Source: Roseateles puraquae (GTDB taxonomy: Bacteria; Pseudomonadota; Gammaproteobacteria; Burkholderiales; Burkholderiaceae_C). From it: a stretch of DNA of 64,000 bases. The notes beneath the pieces were generated by a model that saw only the letters and a program-made list of their open reading frames with translations, did not search any database and was not told the DNA's origin. The DNA is taken from contig NZ_NISI01000010.1 in assembly GCF_002205845.1 (NCBI RefSeq), positions 62,001 through 126,000 on the forward strand, written 5' to 3'. A program made the position numbers and the translations under genes. Every line of letters begins with the position of its first letter. Position 1 is the stretch's first letter. Below are positions 61,186 through 64,000 of this stretch, in pieces.

Positions 61186-62907
61186 TCACTGACAAAGTTT
61201 CGGGTTGCACGGCCGCACGAACTCCCGCCTCGGGGGGCGCGGCTGAGGCAGTGGTTCGATTGGGGGCTTAGGCGGAGGCGGTGCAGCAATTCCTTTATCA
61301 AGGAATGACACTTGCATACGATCCTCCAGCATGTTTCGCTGCGCAGCGCAAAGCGGGCTATTCGGCGCCTCCACTTTGCAATTAGCGGCTCTAAGTGGCT
61401 CGAAGCGATTGTTCAGCGCCCACGTCACTGCGCCTTGCTTGTACTTTGCTAACGCGGCGTGCGAGGCGCCCGAGACAATGTCCTTCCGAAGGTCCGGAGC
61501 GTTCATAGAAGCGGCCATCGCGTCTAGTTCGTCTATACCGCCCCTTTCAAGCGGAAAGCTAGACGCCCATTGATAATATTCATCAACGACGCGCTGGTAG
61601 TCAACGGCCTCAAGGTAATTGAACAGCGTCGGTGACTTTTTGGAGGGCACCTGATCGGCAACGTCTAGTTGCCCGCGCAGCGCCTGAGCGGGTACTGTGC
61701 CAGGACTCAATGCGTCAATATAGGCAGAATACGCCTTGTCGCCGTATTGCAAGGAAGCCGTTCGCCGTATTTTGCTGCCAATTTGCGCTGGGCTAATGTT
61801 CTTCGAGTTGCAGCCACTAAAATTGGTGACGCAATCCCGGATGAGCGTGCCAATTGACGACACGCGCAGCGCCATTTGATCATTAACTCTATAAAACTCA
61901 TTCCAGTCAGCGTAATATATATTGTAATACTTTCCACTCTCTGATATTGCGCGGAGATGCTTTGATTGGAGATCACGCAGTCGATTAAGAAAACCGGACA
62001 GCTCCTCAATTTTTGCGGCCGTCGCCCGAATGTCGAATTCTCTTTCGGCCGGCCAATCTGCCAAGTTCGCGTAACTTTGAACCGTCATTGCATAGTAGTA
62101 TGGTTTGAAATTGGGCGTGCCGCCGTAATCTTGGAAGCGTTTGATAAATTCCGCCACGCTAACAGCAGGCCTTTGTTGAACGTCCGCGCCAATCTCTCTC
62201 GAGTTAATGTCAACAGCCTCAGCAGTCGACGCTGCAAGTGTCTTTTCGCTGATAGACAAGGAGCCGGTTGCTAACGCACCCCCTCCGCTGATGCTGGCGT
62301 CAAACGCTTTCTTTTCAGACTGAGACGTCCAGTTGTAGTTAATTTTTCCCACTTGGCGACCGCCGGCTTCCATACTCACTATGTATCCGTCGCCGCACAT
62401 TTGCCTGAAAGACTGCAATCCTTTTTCTCTTAACGTCTTAATAGCTTTTCTGGACAGCCGCACTTCACTGCCTGTCAATACGCCGTCATCCGGCGTATTT
62501 ATTTGAACGCTATCGTAGTAAAAAGTAACTCGCTTCTCGGCAAGGACATAGCTTCGCTTTCCATCGAAAGAAAACTCTTGACTATAAGAGGCTGATGCAT
62601 TCGCAGTTGCGGCCAAGCCGTTGTAAGACGCGCTCAAGCTACCACTGAGCATTTGCATCAGCGAATTTGTGTCTTCCACAAGATAATATCGAGCCTGGGA
62701 TGCAATTGCGCGATCTTCCTTTGTGCGCGTCGATCTAGCATTTTCCAAACATACGCTGGGAACAACAGTTCCTGTAATCAAGTTGTATCCGTAGCCTGGC
62801 CGCGCATTGGGGACATAGTCAACGTCAAAACTAGTCCTGACCGCCGTTTGCGCCAAACAACTTGACGCAATTAACAAAGCAGACAATCCAAACATTGATA
62901 TTTTCAA
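61186..62907 (-). CDS. Secreted protein with MACPF-like features
   Basis: 573 aa from TTG 62907, chosen because GAGGAG lies just upstream and a signal peptide follows (KISMFGLSALLIASSCLAQ); ATG 62895 is the alternative. The region LSGSLSASYNGLAATANASASYSQEFSFDGKRSYVLAEKRVTFYYDSVQI followed by FRQMCGDGYIVSMEAGGRQVGKINYNWTSQSEKKAFDASISGGG (171-214) resembles the conserved part of pore-forming MACPF-type proteins (glycine-rich kink after a G-D-x-[FY] turn). The C-terminus is proline-rich and ends with two cysteines. Base composition is clearly lower in GC than the backbone, suggesting recent transfer. The MACPF call is moderate. Confidence 0.6.
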   Translation of the reverse strand: MKISMFGLSALLIASSCLAQTAVRTSFDVDYVPNARPGYGYNLITGTVVPSVCLENARSTRTKEDRAIASQARYYLVEDTNSLMQMLSGSLSASYNGLAATANASASYSQEFSFDGKRSYVLAEKRVTFYYDSVQINTPDDGVLTGSEVRLSRKAIKTLREKGLQSFRQMCGDGYIVSMEAGGRQVGKINYNWTSQSEKKAFDASISGGGALATGSLSISEKTLAASTAEAVDINSREIGADVQQRPAVSVAEFIKRFQDYGGTPNFKPYYYAMTVQSYANLADWPAEREFDIRATAAKIEELSGFLNRLRDLQSKHLRAISESGKYYNIYYADWNEFYRVNDQMALRVSSIGTLIRDCVTNFSGCNSKNISPAQIGSKIRRTASLQYGDKAYSAYIDALSPGTVPAQALRGQLDVADQVPSKKSPTLFNYLEAVDYQRVVDEYYQWASSFPLERGGIDELDAMAASMNAPDLRKDIVSGASHAALAKYKQGAVTWALNNRFEPLRAANCKVEAPNSPLCAAQRNMLEDRMQVSFLDKGIAAPPPPKPPIEPLPQPRPPRREFVRPCNPKLCQ

Positions 62908-63030
62908 AGGAACTCCTCTGCTGGCCTGCAGATCGGTCGCGGCCTCGATAGCATTGTTGTGCTGGCAAACCGCGCCAGGCGTTCGGTTTCGCGACGTTCG
63001 CAAAAGTGGCGCAAATCCACTGGCGTTGAA

Positions 63031-63645
63031 TTAATGAACGACAACTACGTCAGCGGCACAAGCGAATAAAAGTACCGTCGTCGGCTTGCCGTTCAAACTT
63101 GCAGTATGCGAGTACGCCCAAATGAATTTTTGGGCTCCGCTTTTGTCCTTACTAACACGCTCAAACACCGAAACATTGCCGCCCGGCGCAACGGTGCCTG
63201 CAATGTTCGCCAACGATAAGCGACCTGCGTCACCCTGCGCGTTCAACAGCTGAATCATCACGTCTGCCGTAATGCCGACCCACGCCTGCGGAACGAAGGC
63301 GCCGACAAATGTCGAGAACCAGCCTGGAACGGATTTAGTGGCGTTATCGTTGAGAGCGTTCTTTAAGAATGTCGCCTGAGACGCGTTGAGCACAGATGTT
63401 GCAGCCACCAGAGGCTTGTCCACAGTCAGCGATGTCACCTGCGCCGGCGTAAGCCTCTTCGAGAAGTTGCCGTTAGCGACTGTTGAGCCGATCTTTGTTA
63501 GCGCGGGGCTGTAGGCTGGCTTAAACATCACCTCGAGGCCCCTTACTTGCTCATCTGTTAGAGGTCCGCCGCAACTGAAGTCGGCGTGCGCGGACGAGAC
63601 GCAGATAGCTCCAGCGATGAGCATTCCCAGCGATGTTCGGGTCAC
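63031..63645 (-). CDS. Secreted hypothetical protein
   Basis: 204 aa. GTG 63645 is fixed by AAGGAGA about 6 bp upstream and a signal peptide (TRTSLGMLIAGAICVSSAHA-DFSC). The mature part has helix/strand content (KPLVAATSVLNASQATFLKNALNDNATKSVPGWFSTFVGAFVP; LFACAADVVVVH at the C-terminus) and no recognised domain. It lies upstream of the MACPF-like gene on the same strand, 120 bp apart, so the two may be co-expressed. Lower GC than the backbone. Confidence 0.7.
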   Translation of the reverse strand: MTRTSLGMLIAGAICVSSAHADFSCGGPLTDEQVRGLEVMFKPAYSPALTKIGSTVANGNFSKRLTPAQVTSLTVDKPLVAATSVLNASQATFLKNALNDNATKSVPGWFSTFVGAFVPQAWVGITADVMIQLLNAQGDAGRLSLANIAGTVAPGGNVSVFERVSKDKSGAQKFIWAYSHTASLNGKPTTVLLFACAADVVVVH

Positions 63646-63838
63646 TCGTCTCTCCTTGAACCTGAATTTTCTTGCCCAACTAGTCGGCGCACGGTCCATG
63701 TTGACCACAATAGACCGCGTGCGCAAGTTCTCTCGCAAGGTCGTAGTCAAAGTCAACGCCGATGGGTGACCGGCGAGTCTCAGTGCTACGTTGATCGACA
63801 CACCGCACTCATGCGGGCACGCCAGCGGGATAGGGAAG

Positions 63839-64000
63839 ATGGCGGCAACACAGGGCCACGGCAATCCAAATTGGACGCGGGATGAAACCATCCTCGCCCT
63901 GAATCTGTACCTCAGCGTCGGCGGGCAGGTGCCCGGACCAGACGACCCGAAGGTGATTGCTCTTTCTGAACGGCTGCGAGCCCTTCCCGTACATCGTGAG
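63839..64000 (+). CDS. HNH-endonuclease-like protein, N-terminal part only
   Basis: 54 codons run off the end of the window. ATG 63839 follows AGGGAAG. The start MAATQGHGNPNWTRDETILALNLYLSVGGQ...VIALSERLRALPVH matches the N-terminal domain of McrA-like/HNH restriction endonucleases (NWTRDELILALDLY..., LS..LR.LP.H). The HNH catalytic part would lie beyond base 64000. Confidence 0.75.
   Translation, partial: MAATQGHGNPNWTRDETILALNLYLSVGGQVPGPDDPKVIALSERLRALPVHRE

Noticed and set aside
60869-61210. 113-codon minus frame
   Set aside because: Antisense of the IS3 OrfB terminus.

Overview
The window is GC-rich DNA with short intergenic gaps and many head-to-tail genes. A preTA-type pyrimidine catabolic cluster, a split MetH behind an SAH riboswitch, GGDEF/EAL and hybrid-kinase signalling proteins and CACAGAG-type dispersed hairpins together suggest a betaproteobacterium of the order Burkholderiales (Rubrivivax/Leptothrix/Roseateles-like). 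This assignment is inference; no rRNA or tRNA gene was recognised.

Region 1 (1-28051, chromosomal backbone). It holds the 3' part of ilvD, a CAP-domain lipoprotein, a cupin/AraC pair, a secreted prolyl oligopeptidase and a Tat-exported trypsin-like protease. Next comes a reductive pyrimidine degradation cluster on the minus strand: preT, preA, mmsA-type malonate/methylmalonate semialdehyde dehydrogenase, an NCS1 permease, dihydropyrimidinase and an N-carbamoyl-beta-alanine amidohydrolase-like enzyme, with a divergent RutR-like TetR regulator. Three related hairpin repeats sit in the gaps of this cluster. Then follow a degenerate HD-GYP protein, an SAH riboswitch driving a MetH that lacks the homocysteine domain, a hybrid histidine kinase, a glycine-zipper protein, a GGDEF-EAL protein and the 3' two thirds of comM.

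Region 2 (28052-55811, mobile element). comM is split by a complete 27.8-kb Tn7-like transposon. It has near-identical inverted ends beginning TGACA and a 5-bp target duplication (ACCTT), and removing it restores the ComM reading frame. The left end carries tnsA, tnsB, tnsC and tniQ. Cargo A (33.6-42.0 kb) is metal-ion homeostasis: rcnA/rcnR with tandem operators, a Mn2+ (yybP-ykoY) riboswitch in front of a frameshifted GDT1-type exporter, a CsoR-like regulator with a palindromic operator, and a probable Mg2+ operon (NRAMP-related transporter, porin, MgtC, CDF) preceded by short ORFs, one resembling the MgtL leader peptide. Cargo B (42.0-55.5 kb) looks like a defence island. It has a recombinase-like gene and an N6-adenine methyltransferase diverging from a 34-bp palindrome that contains both start codons; a three-gene operon of a phosphoribosyltransferase-fold protein, an ORC/CDC6-like ATPase and an unknown protein; a DUF2384-like protein; an SF2 helicase; a poly-gamma-glutamate hydrolase-family protein; and a large unknown protein next to the right end.

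Region 3 (55812-64000, scrambled accessory DNA). The upstream comM fragment covers only about 48 codons and is itself cut off at about 55956, so a second rearrangement happened there. About 2.5 kb with no convincing gene follows, carrying an array of short CACC/GGTG palindromes and iteron-like direct repeats. After it lie the remains of a dcm / (Z1-like) / PD-(D/E)XK restriction-type locus with an internal deletion, an IS3-family transposase remnant, two lower-GC secreted proteins (one with MACPF-like features), and the first 54 codons of an HNH-endonuclease-like gene running off the end.
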